Part shown: positions 23,341-31,741 of the stretch, piece by piece | How positions within the stretch are numbered: the first letter of the stretch is position 1 | How the letters are laid out: every line of letters starts with the position of its first letter | Origin: Desulfosporosinus sp049943955 | Lineage (GTDB): Bacteria > Bacillota > Desulfitobacteriia > Desulfitobacteriales > Desulfitobacteriaceae | Direction: 5' to 3' | Assembly: GCF_049943955.1 (NCBI RefSeq) | Contig: NZ_JBNFTW010000004.1 | Span: 124,001 to 188,000 of the forward strand | Length of the DNA: 64,000 nucleotides | Made by a program: the position numbers and the translations under genes | The notes under the pieces: model-generated | Database searches by the model: none | What the model was told of the DNA's origin: nothing | What the model saw: only the letters and a program-made list of their open reading frames with translations

Positions 23341-23674
23341 GGGACTTGTGTCACACAGCGCTCAGTCATACGACGCAGAGCAAACTACCGTTCAAGCTCT
23401 TTTCTCTGGGGAGCGGGGTGCCCACCATATGCGCCATCCTTGGCGCAATGGTGGCAGCGCACATCCTTGTGCGCTGCCCCGTATCTGGGGTCGCTTTCAC
23501 GGAGTTTGCTTTTCTGCTTACGTAAAGACTTCGCGCTTGCGTGACACTGCGTCCTGGTCTCGGGCCGGATTGGGTCGCTCTTTGGAGAGCTTTTAAGTAT
23601 TTTCTCAGGTGACGATAAGGCTCGACCGTGAGGCTCGGGAGACGGCACATTTCATGTGCGCCGTCTATTTTGGG
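23341..23674 (+). repeat. Large multi-hairpin dispersed element, copy 1
   Basis: About 334 bp immediately after pyrG, with a second copy (inverted) at 62760-63134. It holds three hairpins touching end to end: CCACCATaTGCGCCA-tcct-TGGCGCAATGGTGG (23422-23454), CAGCGCACA-tcct-TGTGCGCTG (23455-23476) and CCCC-gtatct-GGGG (23477-23490). A later one is GACGGCACAT/ATGTGCgcCCGTC-like (23641-23665). Conserved blocks with copy 2 include ACGCAGAGCAAACTACCGTTCA and GCTTTCACGGAGTTTGCT (first with one or two changes). Frames are broken between copies, so it is not coding. Function is unknown. Confidence 0.85.
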
Positions 23675-23690
23675 AAATGGATGAGGGCGC

Positions 23691-23717
23691 GTGTTAAAGG
23701 GACGGTCCTCTTGACAC
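23691..23717. repeat. REP-like GGGACGGTCC palindrome
   Basis: GTGTTAAAGGGACGGTCCTC then TTGACAC; the ends GTGT/ACAC and the GGGAC/GTCC core pair imperfectly. It sits between copies 1 and 1b of the large element. Confidence 0.55.
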
Positions 23718-23730
23718 ACACTCTTGAAAC

Positions 23731-23855
23731 GCATCCTGTGCGCTGCCCCGTATCTGGGGTTGCTTTCATGGAGTTTGCTTTTCTGCTTATGTAAAGACTT
23801 CGCGTTTGTGTGATACTGCGTCCTGGTCTTGGGCCGGATTGGGTTGTTCTTTGGG
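23731..23855 (+). repeat. Partial tandem copy (1b) of the multi-hairpin element
   Basis: Bases 23740-23849 align without gaps to 23471-23580. The nine differences are all C in copy 1 and T in this copy. Hairpin 3 (CCCC-gtatct-GGGG) is kept; hairpins 1 and 2 are lost apart from one arm. From here to the next gene (23856-23990) nothing else was recognised. Confidence 0.85.
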
Positions 23856-23990
23856 GGATAACTATGATTTAACTTGGGAGAGTTCTGCTAGGCCTTAAGG
23901 GGGATTGCATGGACTCTTCCTGTGTAATAGAGGCTTTTTTGATTAGCTATAGGTAACCCTGGCAAGAATGATTAAAGGGGGGATTGACGA

Positions 23991-25073
23991 ATGGCTTATA
24001 AGGCACGCTGGCTTGATCATAGTGAAAAATCCCGCTTTAATATGTTTCTGGCCAAGCACCAAAAAGGACATGTGCTTCAGTCCTGGGAATGGGGAGAGAT
24101 TAAGAGCCACACAGGATGGCTGCCTTGGAGATTAGTGGTTGAGGAAGATGGAGAACTTGTTGCGGCAGTTTCTATTTTGGAACGTAAGATTCCTGTTTTG
24201 GGGATTCCTATTTTTTATGCCTCGCGTGGTCCGGTATTAGACTGGAAGAATACCGCACTTTTTGACGTTGTCTTGGCTGAGATTCGTAAGTTAGCCAAGA
24301 AGAGAGGGGCTGTTTTTCTTAAAGTTGATCCAGATATTCCTTCTTCGGAAAAGGAATTAGAGCAATTTTTAGTGGCTCGGGGGTTTAGGTCTGCTGAGAC
24401 CGGGAAAGGGTTTGAAGGAGTTCAGCCGAAATATGTTTTTCGCTTGGATATTTCCCCTGATGAGGAGGCGTTATTATCTAATATGCATCAGAAAACGCGC
24501 TACAATATTCGCCTGGCTCAGAAAAAGGGAGTTCAGATTCGGCGGGGAACACGAGAGGATTTGCCGGAGTTTTATCGTGTTTTAAAAGAAACAACCGAGC
24601 GCGACCAATTTTTGGTACGTGCTTATTCTTATTTTAAAGATCTTTATGATTCTTTAGTTCCGGCTGGATTGGGAGAGCTATTTATCGGAGAATTTGAAGG
24701 GAAGGTTATTGCCGGAACATTGGCTTTTGTCATTGGGGATAAGGCTTGGTATATCTATGGGGCATCGTCTAACTCCTACCGCAATGTTATGCCTAATTAC
24801 TTAATTCAATGGGAAATGATTCGCTGGGCAAAATCTTTGGGATGTGCGCTCTATGATTTTCGAGGGGTTCCGGGACACTTGACGGAAGATAATCCGCTCT
24901 ATGGGCTTTATCGTTTCAAGAAGGGTTTTAATGGTGAGTATACTGAATTTATTGGGGAATGGGACTTGGTTTATCGCCCCTTTGTCTATTTTTTGTGGAA
25001 TCATTTAGAGCCTATTTATTCTGACGTGGTTAAAGAGATTATTGGCAAGCTGCGGCGAGCGCGGAGGGGATGA
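23991..25073 (+). CDS. FemABX-type peptidyltransferase (GNAT fold)
   Basis: A 360-residue protein of two linked GNAT-like domains, the FemX/FemA/MurM type that moves amino acids from aminoacyl-tRNA to lipid II to build peptidoglycan cross-bridges. Family sequences seen are LQSWEWGEIKSHTGW at the N-terminus, RGPVLDW, and TRYNIRLAQKKGVQIRRG, with GASSNSYRNVMPNYLIQWEMI in the second domain. It has no coiled-coil arm as long as that of staphylococcal FemA. AAAGGGGGG precedes ATG 23991. The alr gene follows 4 bp after the stop, linking both to cell-wall precursor supply. Confidence 0.88.
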   Translation: MAYKARWLDHSEKSRFNMFLAKHQKGHVLQSWEWGEIKSHTGWLPWRLVVEEDGELVAAVSILERKIPVLGIPIFYASRGPVLDWKNTALFDVVLAEIRKLAKKRGAVFLKVDPDIPSSEKELEQFLVARGFRSAETGKGFEGVQPKYVFRLDISPDEEALLSNMHQKTRYNIRLAQKKGVQIRRGTREDLPEFYRVLKETTERDQFLVRAYSYFKDLYDSLVPAGLGELFIGEFEGKVIAGTLAFVIGDKAWYIYGASSNSYRNVMPNYLIQWEMIRWAKSLGCALYDFRGVPGHLTEDNPLYGLYRFKKGFNGEYTEFIGEWDLVYRPFVYFLWNHLEPIYSDVVKEIIGKLRRARRG

Positions 25074-25077
25074 CGAC

Positions 25078-26289
25078 ATGACGGGAACTTGGATCGAGGT
25101 CAATCTTGATGCTGTCGTGGCAAATTATCGCGAAATTACCAAACAGCTTCAACCGGGGGCAAAATGTATGGCTGTTGTTAAGGCAGATGCTTATGGCCTG
25201 GGTGCGGTGGAGGTGGCCAAAGCCCTAGAACAGGCGGGATGTGAAGCCTTTGCTGTTACGAAAGTTGAAGAAGGATTGATTCTGCGGGAGCAAGGGATTA
25301 AGGGAATTATATTAATATTAGGGCCGACGACTAAAGAAGAATGGTATCAGGCTGTTAAAGCGGATTTGCATTTGACCCTTTCGGAAATTTCTTGGATTAA
25401 TGACTTGAACGAAGTGAGCAGGCAGCTGGAAACGGAGGGCTTTCCGCAGGTTAAGGTTCATCTCAAGTTAGAGACAGGTATGGGGCGAACCGGATTTTGG
25501 CCTTCGGAACTGGAACCGTTGGCCAGGGCTTTGCTTGCAGCTTCTCATATCCAGGTCGCTGGCGCCTATACTCATTTTGCCCGGGCCGCGCAAAGGGACA
25601 AGCGCTATACTTTGGAACAGTATAATCGCTTTCAGGATTCCTTGGCTCGTCTGAAGGGCTTAGGAATTGACCCGCATTGGCTGCATGTATGTAACAGCGC
25701 GGCGTTTTTAGATTACCCTGAGTGGCATCATAATTTCGTGCGTATTGGGACATTATTGGTTGGGCATTATCCTGGGGCAGGTTTTGCCGGGAGCATTAAA
25801 CTGCAAGATCCTTGGACGGCGAAAAGTCAAATTGTTCAATTACGCAGAGTTCCTAAAGGGACATACGTGGGGTATCAAAGTATTTATCGAACAAAAGCAG
25901 AGACGCAGTTAGCTGTCATTCCTGTGGGGTATGCAGATGGCTTTGGAGTGGCCCCTCACTTTGTGCCCCAAGGAATCATTGACTTTTTTAAGATTATTAT
26001 TAAGAATTTAGCAGCTTTATTTGGCATAACTCTCGGTCAGGAACGGGTGGTGCTGAAAGGTCAGTCTGTGCGTATCGCTGGAAAAATCGGTATGCAGTTG
26101 ACGGTATTGGACATTGGAAACCTGAAATGTGCTTTAGGTGATGAGGTGGAATTTCCCTTGCGACGTACCTTGGCAAACCCCCGAACCTTGCGAATATATC
26201 GACAAGGCGAACAAATATTGTCAAAACGCGTTATAAAAGAAGGAGTTTTACCGCTATATACAGAATATTCCTCCATGACAGAAACTTGA
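25078..26289 (+). CDS. alr: Alanine racemase
   Basis: A 403-residue PLP enzyme making D-alanine for peptidoglycan. The PLP lysine is K35 in MAVVKADAYGLG. The catalytic tyrosine is likely in YVGYQSIYRT, in the C-terminal beta domain. The usual R-x-S/C-M-D-Q block appears as RIAGKIGMQLTVLD, missing the typical Asp-Gln but in the right place, so the sequence is somewhat divergent. I chose ATG 25078 (after GGAGGGG) since upstream codons overlap the FemX gene. It is probably co-transcribed with the FemX-type gene and spo0F. Confidence 0.9.
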   Translation: MTGTWIEVNLDAVVANYREITKQLQPGAKCMAVVKADAYGLGAVEVAKALEQAGCEAFAVTKVEEGLILREQGIKGIILILGPTTKEEWYQAVKADLHLTLSEISWINDLNEVSRQLETEGFPQVKVHLKLETGMGRTGFWPSELEPLARALLAASHIQVAGAYTHFARAAQRDKRYTLEQYNRFQDSLARLKGLGIDPHWLHVCNSAAFLDYPEWHHNFVRIGTLLVGHYPGAGFAGSIKLQDPWTAKSQIVQLRRVPKGTYVGYQSIYRTKAETQLAVIPVGYADGFGVAPHFVPQGIIDFFKIIIKNLAALFGITLGQERVVLKGQSVRIAGKIGMQLTVLDIGNLKCALGDEVEFPLRRTLANPRTLRIYRQGEQILSKRVIKEGVLPLYTEYSSMTET

Positions 26290-26308
26290 CGGGAAAGGGA
26301 TGTAGCAT

Positions 26309-26671
26309 GTGGCTAAAATTCTTATTGTCGATGATCAGCTCGGGGTCAGGCGACTGCTGTTCGAGACCTTTCGGGAGGATCAACATGAGGTTGAAATGGC
26401 TGCAAATGGAGTAGAAGCCCTTCGTTTGTTTGAATCCTTTGGACCTGATCTTATCTTAATGGATATGAAAATGCCCGGGATGAACGGTTTAGAAACATTG
26501 GAACAGATACGTGCCTTGAATCGCCAGGTAGGAGTTATTATGATGACAGCCTATGGCGATATCCAAAATATGGAACAGGCAAAGGACTTGGGGATTCTTT
26601 GCTATATGGGAAAGCCCTTCGATTTATTTGAATTGAGAGAGCGTGTTCGAGCAATCTTGAAGGCTATATAA
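26309..26671 (+). CDS. spo0F: Sporulation phosphorelay response regulator Spo0F
   Basis: A 120-residue single receiver domain with no output domain. Acidic pocket D8-D9, phosphoacceptor D52 in LMDMKMPG, T80 in MMTAYG and K102 in GKPF are all present. The domain passes phosphate from sporulation kinases to a Spo0B-like transferase and Spo0A. The pyrG-...-spo0F-...-tal-glpX neighbourhood is that of Bacillus spo0F, which separates it from generic CheY-like receivers. The start is GTG 26309. Confidence 0.85.
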   Translation: MAKILIVDDQLGVRRLLFETFREDQHEVEMAANGVEALRLFESFGPDLILMDMKMPGMNGLETLEQIRALNRQVGVIMMTAYGDIQNMEQAKDLGILCYMGKPFDLFELRERVRAILKAI

Positions 26672-26745
26672 TTCATGGTATGAGTAAAGCGAAATAGGGA
26701 TCTTTGTTTGTAATGATTTTCATTTTTAACACTATTTGTTGCATT

Positions 26746-26780
26746 TTAGGCGGGAGTATGAGTACTCTCGCCTAATACTT
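26746..26780 (+). terminator. Terminator after spo0F
   Basis: TTAGGCGGGAGTA / TACTCTCGCCTAA (13-bp arms, one G-T pair), loop TGAG, then TACTTTTTATT. Confidence 0.85.
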
Positions 26781-26849
26781 TTTATTGAGGCTATGGCAGG
26801 AAAATCTTTTTATATGACGAAGTATAAGCTGTAGGAAGAGGTGGGAAAT

Positions 26850-27536
26850 ATGATTCTAACGACAAACACGACCATAGCAATTCAATGTCCCCAATGCGGG
26901 GAGCTAGAATTTCATGCCCTCTCTCTCTTTGCATTTTCTCAACAAGGACGTAAGAATCTGCATTGTGGTTGTGGCTTACAATTAGTATCCGTTGCCAGCC
27001 GGAACCGTCAGCAGTTCAATATCAGTTATGCTTGTGCTTACTGTGGGCAGACCCATTATTTAAGGTTAAATCGGCGTGCCATTTGGGGCAAAGAGGCCCT
27101 GCCTCTTACCTGTCCTGCCGTAGAATCTTCCGTAGGATATATTGGTCCCAAGCAGAAAGTTACCCAGGCATGTCATGAACGCGAAAAATCCATTGGGGAA
27201 TTGGCTGTGGAGCTAGGCTATCAAGAGGAGTTTGAAAACCCGGAAGTAATGCTTCGGATTTTGGATCATCTTCATGCTCTGGCCAAGCAAGGAGATTTGG
27301 GCTGCGCTTGCGGCAATCATCAATTATCCTTTGAGTTATTGCCGGATCGAATCGAATTATATTGTGACTGCTGTGAAGCTGTGGGAGTTATTTATGCAGA
27401 CAGCACGGATAATGTTCGTCAAGTTGAAGGGATAAACTCGATGTATTTAGAAGAAAATAAAACTTGGAGAATTAATAGTCCTTTGCGTGGTCAGCCCCTC
27501 TCGAAAACAAATAAGGAGGAGGAAAAATGGCGCTAG
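26850..27536 (+). CDS. Cysteine-rich multi-zinc-ribbon protein of unknown function
   Basis: A 228-residue soluble protein. It carries several CxxC/CxC knuckles: CPQCGE near the N-terminus, CGCG, CAYCGQ, then CACG and CDCC near residue 185. They are spaced as pairs that could form two or three zinc ribbons. The middle (about 110-150) is helical. No enzyme motif is seen. It occupies the slot between spo0F and tal where Bacillus has fba. ATG 26850 follows AGGAAGAGGTG. A role in nucleic-acid or protein binding is only a guess. Confidence 0.75.
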   Translation: MILTTNTTIAIQCPQCGELEFHALSLFAFSQQGRKNLHCGCGLQLVSVASRNRQQFNISYACAYCGQTHYLRLNRRAIWGKEALPLTCPAVESSVGYIGPKQKVTQACHEREKSIGELAVELGYQEEFENPEVMLRILDHLHALAKQGDLGCACGNHQLSFELLPDRIELYCDCCEAVGVIYADSTDNVRQVEGINSMYLEENKTWRINSPLRGQPLSKTNKEEEKWR

Positions 27537-27617
27537 TTCCTTGGGCAGTTATGAGATAAGGCGCCTAAAAGTCGTTAACGGCAAAGGGAAAGTTTAACAT
27601 GGAAAGTAGGCGATGAT

Positions 27618-28262
27618 ATGCAATTTTTCTTAGATTCAGCGAATCTTGAAGAGATAAAGAAAGCTTGGGATATGGGTGTGATTGCCGGACTAACCACTAA
27701 CCCGAGTCTAGTGGCCAAAGAAGGAAAAGATTTTCATGAGCTGCTTAAGACGGTTACGGGAATTATCGATGGCCCCATTAGCGCTGAGGTGATCGCCCTT
27801 GATTACGAGGGTATGCTTCGGGAAGCTCGCGATCTCGCAGGAATCCATCCTAATATTGTCGTGAAAATACCTATGACCGAGGAAGGCCTTAAAACGGTTA
27901 AAACTCTGAGCTCTGAGAACATTAAAACGAACGTCACACTTATTTTTTCTGCAAACCAGGCTTTATTAGCAGCGAGAGCCGGAGCTGCTTATGTAAGTCC
28001 TTTTCTTGGGCGTCTCGATGATATCGGTGAAAACGGGCTTAACTTGGTTGCTGATCTGTGTGAAATATTTCAAGTTCATAATATTGCTGCCAAGGTTATA
28101 GCCGCCAGCATTCGTAATCCTGTTCATGTTACTGAAGCGGCAAAGTTAGGTGCTGATTATGCAACTGTGCCTTTTTCCGTTTTGCGGCAACTATTCCGGC
28201 ATCCCTTGACGGATGCAGGGATTGACAAGTTCCTGGCAGATTGGAAAACGTTAAAATCATAA
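27618..28262 (+). CDS. tal: Transaldolase / fructose-6-phosphate aldolase (TalC type)
   Basis: A 214-residue class I aldolase of the short TalC/FSA subfamily. The N-terminal MQFFLDSANLEEIKKAWDMG, TTNPSLVAKEG and the Schiff-base lysine in NIVVKIPMTEEG are clear; ITLIF-like TNVTLIFSANQALLA follows. It links the pentose-phosphate pathway with glycolysis. It sits between the zinc-ribbon gene and glpX, as tal (ywjH) does in Bacillus. A 15-bp hairpin terminator follows. Whether it is a transaldolase or an F6P aldolase needs active-site comparison. Confidence 0.92.
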   Translation: MQFFLDSANLEEIKKAWDMGVIAGLTTNPSLVAKEGKDFHELLKTVTGIIDGPISAEVIALDYEGMLREARDLAGIHPNIVVKIPMTEEGLKTVKTLSSENIKTNVTLIFSANQALLAARAGAAYVSPFLGRLDDIGENGLNLVADLCEIFQVHNIAAKVIAASIRNPVHVTEAAKLGADYATVPFSVLRQLFRHPLTDAGIDKFLADWKTLKS

Positions 28263-28311
28263 CCCTATGATTGGGATTTATTTGATATTTTTTCAATTAC
28301 GAATGGTTAAC

Positions 28312-28357
28312 TGGCATCAGCTAATCTGAGAAAGGATTGGCTGATGCCAACATTTTT
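28312..28357 (+). terminator. Terminator after tal
   Basis: TGGCATCAGCTAATC / GATTGGCTGATGCCA with one mismatch, then ACATTTTTG. Confidence 0.85.
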
Positions 28358-28536
28358 GTAAAAAACAGGCTTAATCTTCTAGTATGTAGTGGTTGAAAAG
28401 CCCCTAAAAGTATGTCACAATAAAACAGAAGAGAAGAAATGTGATACATATTTGGGAGTTTTTGAACGTGTATCAATCCTCGAATGTGAATAACTAAACA
28501 GATAATGAGGATAATATAGAAGGGGGTTGTTCTAAA

Positions 28537-29523
28537 TTGGAACGTGAACTAACTATGGAATTTGCTCGGGTAACTGAAGCCGCGGCTCTGGCATCGGCGC
28601 GGTGGGTAGGATTAGGAGATAAAGAGGCTGCTGACAACGCAGCTGTTGAAGCGATGCGTGCAGTATTTGACACGATTCATATGGATGGAACGGTGGTCAT
28701 CGGTGAAGGGGAAATGGATGAGGCCCCTATGCTCTATATTGGAGAGCGAGTGGGTAATGGCGAAAGCCCGGAATTAGATGTTGCCGTAGACCCTTTGGAG
28801 GGCACAAATATTGTTGCCAAAGGGATAGCAGGAGCCATTGCTGTTGTGGCTATTGCCAAAAAAGGTTGTTTGTTACATGCACCGGATATGTACATGGACA
28901 AAATCGCAGTCGGTCCCGCAGCGGCGGGGAAAATTAATATAGATGCACCTGTAGCGGAGAATGTGTCTAATGTTGCTAAGGCATTGGGCAAAAGTATCTG
29001 TGATATGACCGTTGTGATTTTGGATCGTCCCCGCCATCATAAATTGATTCAGGAAGTACGTAATTGCGGTGCAAGAGTTCGTCTTATTACAGATGGAGAT
29101 GTTTCTCCAGCTGTAGCCTGTGCCTTTGAAGATACGGGAGTGGATATGATGATGGGAGTTGGCGGAGCGCCGGAAGGGGTTCTTGCTGCAGCTGCTCTTC
29201 GATGTATGGGGGGAGAAATGCAAGGACGCTTGTGGCCGGAAAATGAAGTAGATGTTGCCCGGGCCCAGGCTTTGGGAATTAAAGATGTCAATAAGTTATT
29301 GACCATGGATGATTTAGTAAGCAGTGACGATGTCTTTTTTGCAGCAACGGGAATTACAGAAGGTGCTCTTTTGCGGGGGGTAACCTTTACCTCAAAAGGA
29401 GCTTTAACCCATACTGTTGTAATTCGAGGAAAGTCAGGAACTGTTCGCTTTATTGAAGCCCGGCATCGTTTTGATAAGAAGCCGCAATATGCTATGAAAG
29501 GTTGTCTTGATGCTCCTGTATAA
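28537..29523 (+). CDS. glpX: Class II fructose-1,6-bisphosphatase
   Basis: A 328-residue GlpX-type phosphatase of gluconeogenesis. Metal and substrate motifs are visible: GEGEMDEAPML, DPLEGTNIVAKG (lithium-sensitive phosphatase signature), and GVGGAPEGVLAAAALRCMGG. Start is TTG 28537 after AGAAGGGGG. Position after tal matches the Bacillus tal-glpX order, though rho and murA2 that lie around glpX there are absent here. Confidence 0.94.
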   Translation: MERELTMEFARVTEAAALASARWVGLGDKEAADNAAVEAMRAVFDTIHMDGTVVIGEGEMDEAPMLYIGERVGNGESPELDVAVDPLEGTNIVAKGIAGAIAVVAIAKKGCLLHAPDMYMDKIAVGPAAAGKINIDAPVAENVSNVAKALGKSICDMTVVILDRPRHHKLIQEVRNCGARVRLITDGDVSPAVACAFEDTGVDMMMGVGGAPEGVLAAAALRCMGGEMQGRLWPENEVDVARAQALGIKDVNKLLTMDDLVSSDDVFFAATGITEGALLRGVTFTSKGALTHTVVIRGKSGTVRFIEARHRFDKKPQYAMKGCLDAPV

Positions 29524-29595
29524 TTAATCTCAATCATGGGTAAGATACCTCGGTGTGTCTGGTAAATAATTGCGCTTCGAGGTGGTTCCGTTTCC

Positions 29596-30276
29596 ATGGA
29601 TTGTTTTCAAGATGAAGGAAGGCGGCGCATTGCATTAGTTACAGGAAGCGTCGCTTTCTTCATGGGTCTCAGTGGTCTTTTTTTGGAGGCTTCGCCTGTC
29701 AATGCTCAGGCATCCTCAGACCATATCGTTTGCTATTCAGTTTTCAGTCTGGAATCCAAGGCGGAGATGAAGGATCTGGCCGAAAGGTATCAGACGACAG
29801 TTTCGGCACTAACGAAACAGAATCCTGCTGAATCATCAGGAAACTGCTTGAGTGTAACGTTAAAGGATAATTTTAAGAGTACCAAAAAACTTTCAAGGGG
29901 AAAGGACATATCCTATATATGGCCGACATATGGACTGGTAACCTCGGGATATGGTCCTCGCGATGATGGGGATTTTCATCATGGTCTGGATATTGCTGCC
30001 TCCATCGGCACTCCTATTAAAGCGGCTGGTTCGGGTGAAGTGATAAGGACAGGTTGGTACGGAGTTTACGGCCTGGTAGTGGTTGTGAAGCATGAAGACG
30101 GTGTTGAGACGCTTTATGGACATAACAGTAAAATCTTAGTTAGAACTGGAGATAATGTTCATAAAGGGGAGACTATATCTCTTTCTGGGAACACCGGAAA
30201 CTCAACAGGGCCTCATCTGCATTTTGAGATTCGGATGGATGGCAAAGCTGTTAATCCCAAAAACTTTTTGCCTTAA
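29596..30276 (+). CDS. M23 family peptidoglycan endopeptidase with LysM-like domain
   Basis: A 226-residue exported protein. A hydrophobic segment at about 13-36 is the signal or anchor. About 45-90 resembles a LysM repeat (AEMKDLAERYQTTVSALTKQNP). The C-terminal LytM/M23 domain has the zinc-binding HHGLDIAASIGTP and HLHFEIR motifs, both intact, so it should be an active endopeptidase. It lies between glpX and rpmE, where rho lies in Bacillus. It could act in sporulation or in growth-phase wall turnover; the sequence does not tell. Confidence 0.85.
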   Translation: MDCFQDEGRRRIALVTGSVAFFMGLSGLFLEASPVNAQASSDHIVCYSVFSLESKAEMKDLAERYQTTVSALTKQNPAESSGNCLSVTLKDNFKSTKKLSRGKDISYIWPTYGLVTSGYGPRDDGDFHHGLDIAASIGTPIKAAGSGEVIRTGWYGVYGLVVVVKHEDGVETLYGHNSKILVRTGDNVHKGETISLSGNTGNSTGPHLHFEIRMDGKAVNPKNFLP

Positions 30277-30345
30277 TTTGACCGGATTAAGTCTCTTAAG
30301 GTTTACACAACATTTACGGTAATAAAAGACTGACTTACTAAGATC

Positions 30346-30375
30346 TTGACCATAGAATAGTTTCTGTGCTAAAAT
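30346..30375 (+). promoter_or_regulatory. Promoter of rpmE
   Basis: TTGACC (30346-30351), 18-bp spacer, TAAAAT (30370-30375). Confidence 0.65.
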
Positions 30376-30455
30376 AGTAAGAGTTGACTGGAATCGTGTC
30401 ATCAACGGGTGCGACAAAAAAGCGCCTCGATCCAAATGGGAAAGAAGGTGAAGAC

Positions 30456-30653
30456 ATGAAAGAAAAAATTCACCCGAAATACGAACAAACCACAGTAACA
30501 TGTGCTTGCGGCGAGGTTATTCATACAGCGAGTACTAAAAAAGATATCAAAGTGGAAATTTGTTCGAAATGCCATCCCTTTTACACCGGGGTACAGCGTT
30601 TTGTCGATGCTGGCGGACGGGTTGATCGCTTTAAGAAGAAATATGGGATGTAA
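30456..30653 (+). CDS. rpmE: 50S ribosomal protein L31 (zinc type)
   Basis: A 66-residue ribosomal protein. Zinc ligands are C-A-C-G and C-S-K-C-H, so this is the zinc-containing (C+) paralogue, not the YtiA form used in zinc shortage. FYTGVQRFVDAGGRVDRF is the conserved C-terminal part. ATG 30456 follows GAAGGTG; a longer frame from 30384 lacks similarity. It has its own promoter and is followed by two hairpins. Confidence 0.96.
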   Translation: MKEKIHPKYEQTTVTCACGEVIHTASTKKDIKVEICSKCHPFYTGVQRFVDAGGRVDRFKKKYGM

Positions 30654-30680
30654 ACAACGGCCTGCGGTCGTTGCTGAAGG

Positions 30681-30740
30681 AAGAGCAGAGCGCAAGCTCT
30701 GCTCTTTGCGGCATAAGCTCGGCACAAAGCCGAGTTTTCT
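30681..30740 (+). terminator. Tandem hairpins ending the rpmE transcript
   Basis: First AAGAGCAGAGC-gcaa-GCTCTGCTCTT (30681-30706), then CTCGGC-acaaa-GCCGAG (30718-30734) followed by TTTTCTTT. Confidence 0.85.
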
Positions 30741-30835
30741 TTATAGCTTTTGGCATCATGAGGTTGGCACGTGTTGCTTTTGAGAAGCATAATTTATTAT
30801 GCTCTTAAGAAAAATAAACGTAAGGAGAGCGGTGG

Positions 30836-31723
30836 ATGGATAGACCAGTCCAATATGGCGGTCAGGCCGTCATAGAAGGGGTTATGATGCGCGGTCCGCG
30901 GGAAAGTGCTATTGCGGTCAGGCTTCCTAACGGTGAAATTGAGGTAACCTGTATCGAAATCCATCCTTGGGCCAAAAAACCAATTTTGAAATTGCCTTTG
31001 ATTCGTGGGTTTGTGGCACTGATAGATTCATTAATCGTTGGGACACGGGCCTTAACATTTTCGGCTAATCGTTCGCTTGGAGAAGAAGACGGTGAAGAGA
31101 GCGAAGAACTTGGTTTCTGGGAATTGGCTTTGACCATTGGCTTGGCCTTTGGTTTAGGTTTATTGTTTTTTGTTGGCTTGCCGACCGGGGTGGCGCATTT
31201 GTTTCAAAAAAGCGTGACGGGGACTCTCTGGCAAAATCTTTTAGAGGGAGCGATACGTTTAACGGTATTTTTTATCTACATTGTGATTATTTCGCGGCTA
31301 AAGGATGTTCAGAGGGCTTTCCAGTACCATGGCGCTGAGCATAAGGCTATTTTCACTTATGAAGCTGGAAAAGACTTAACTGTAGAAAATGCACGTTCCT
31401 TTTCCAGGCTGCACCCGCGCTGCGGAACGAGTTTTTTGTTAATTGTAGTTGTGGTGAGCATCTTTGTTTTCGCCTTTGTCGGTTTACATCCTTTATGGTG
31501 GCGAATTGTATCTCGTGTATTACTGATGCCGTTAGTAGCCGGCCTTGCTTATGAGATCCTGAAATTCTCCGCACGGCATTTGGAATCACCACAGTTTCGC
31601 TGGCTTATTGTTCCAGGCTTGTTGCTGCAGAAATTAACAACACGTGAACCGGATGATTCGCAGCTTGAGGTAGCCTTATCTGCCTTGAAGGGTGTTTTGG
31701 ATTCGGGTCAAGAACTAACCTAA
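30836..31723 (+). CDS. DUF1385 integral membrane protein
   Basis: A 295-residue member of DUF1385 (YqhQ-like). The N-terminal YGGQAVIEGVMMRGP is the family signature. About five hydrophobic segments follow, and a conserved FQYHGAEHKAIFTYE plus HPRCGTSFL block that looks like a metal- or phosphate-handling site. It is commonly found just before prfA and prmC in clostridia, as here. Function is unknown. The start ATG 30836 follows AAGGAGAGCGG. Confidence 0.87.
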   Translation: MDRPVQYGGQAVIEGVMMRGPRESAIAVRLPNGEIEVTCIEIHPWAKKPILKLPLIRGFVALIDSLIVGTRALTFSANRSLGEEDGEESEELGFWELALTIGLAFGLGLLFFVGLPTGVAHLFQKSVTGTLWQNLLEGAIRLTVFFIYIVIISRLKDVQRAFQYHGAEHKAIFTYEAGKDLTVENARSFSRLHPRCGTSFLLIVVVVSIFVFAFVGLHPLWWRIVSRVLLMPLVAGLAYEILKFSARHLESPQFRWLIVPGLLLQKLTTREPDDSQLEVALSALKGVLDSGQELT

Positions 31724-31741
31724 TTTTTTGGGGTGTGAATA

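Noticed and set aside
23249..23794. Open frames across the repeat region on both strands (for example 115, 122, 87 and 61 residues)
   Set aside because: They overlap the end of pyrG and the multi-hairpin element; frames shift between copies by small insertions and there is no ribosome site, so they are by-products of G/C-rich stems.
23740..23849. Diversity-generating retroelement template/variable pair
   Set aside because: Those change adenines; here only C-to-T is seen, and no reverse transcriptase or target gene is near.
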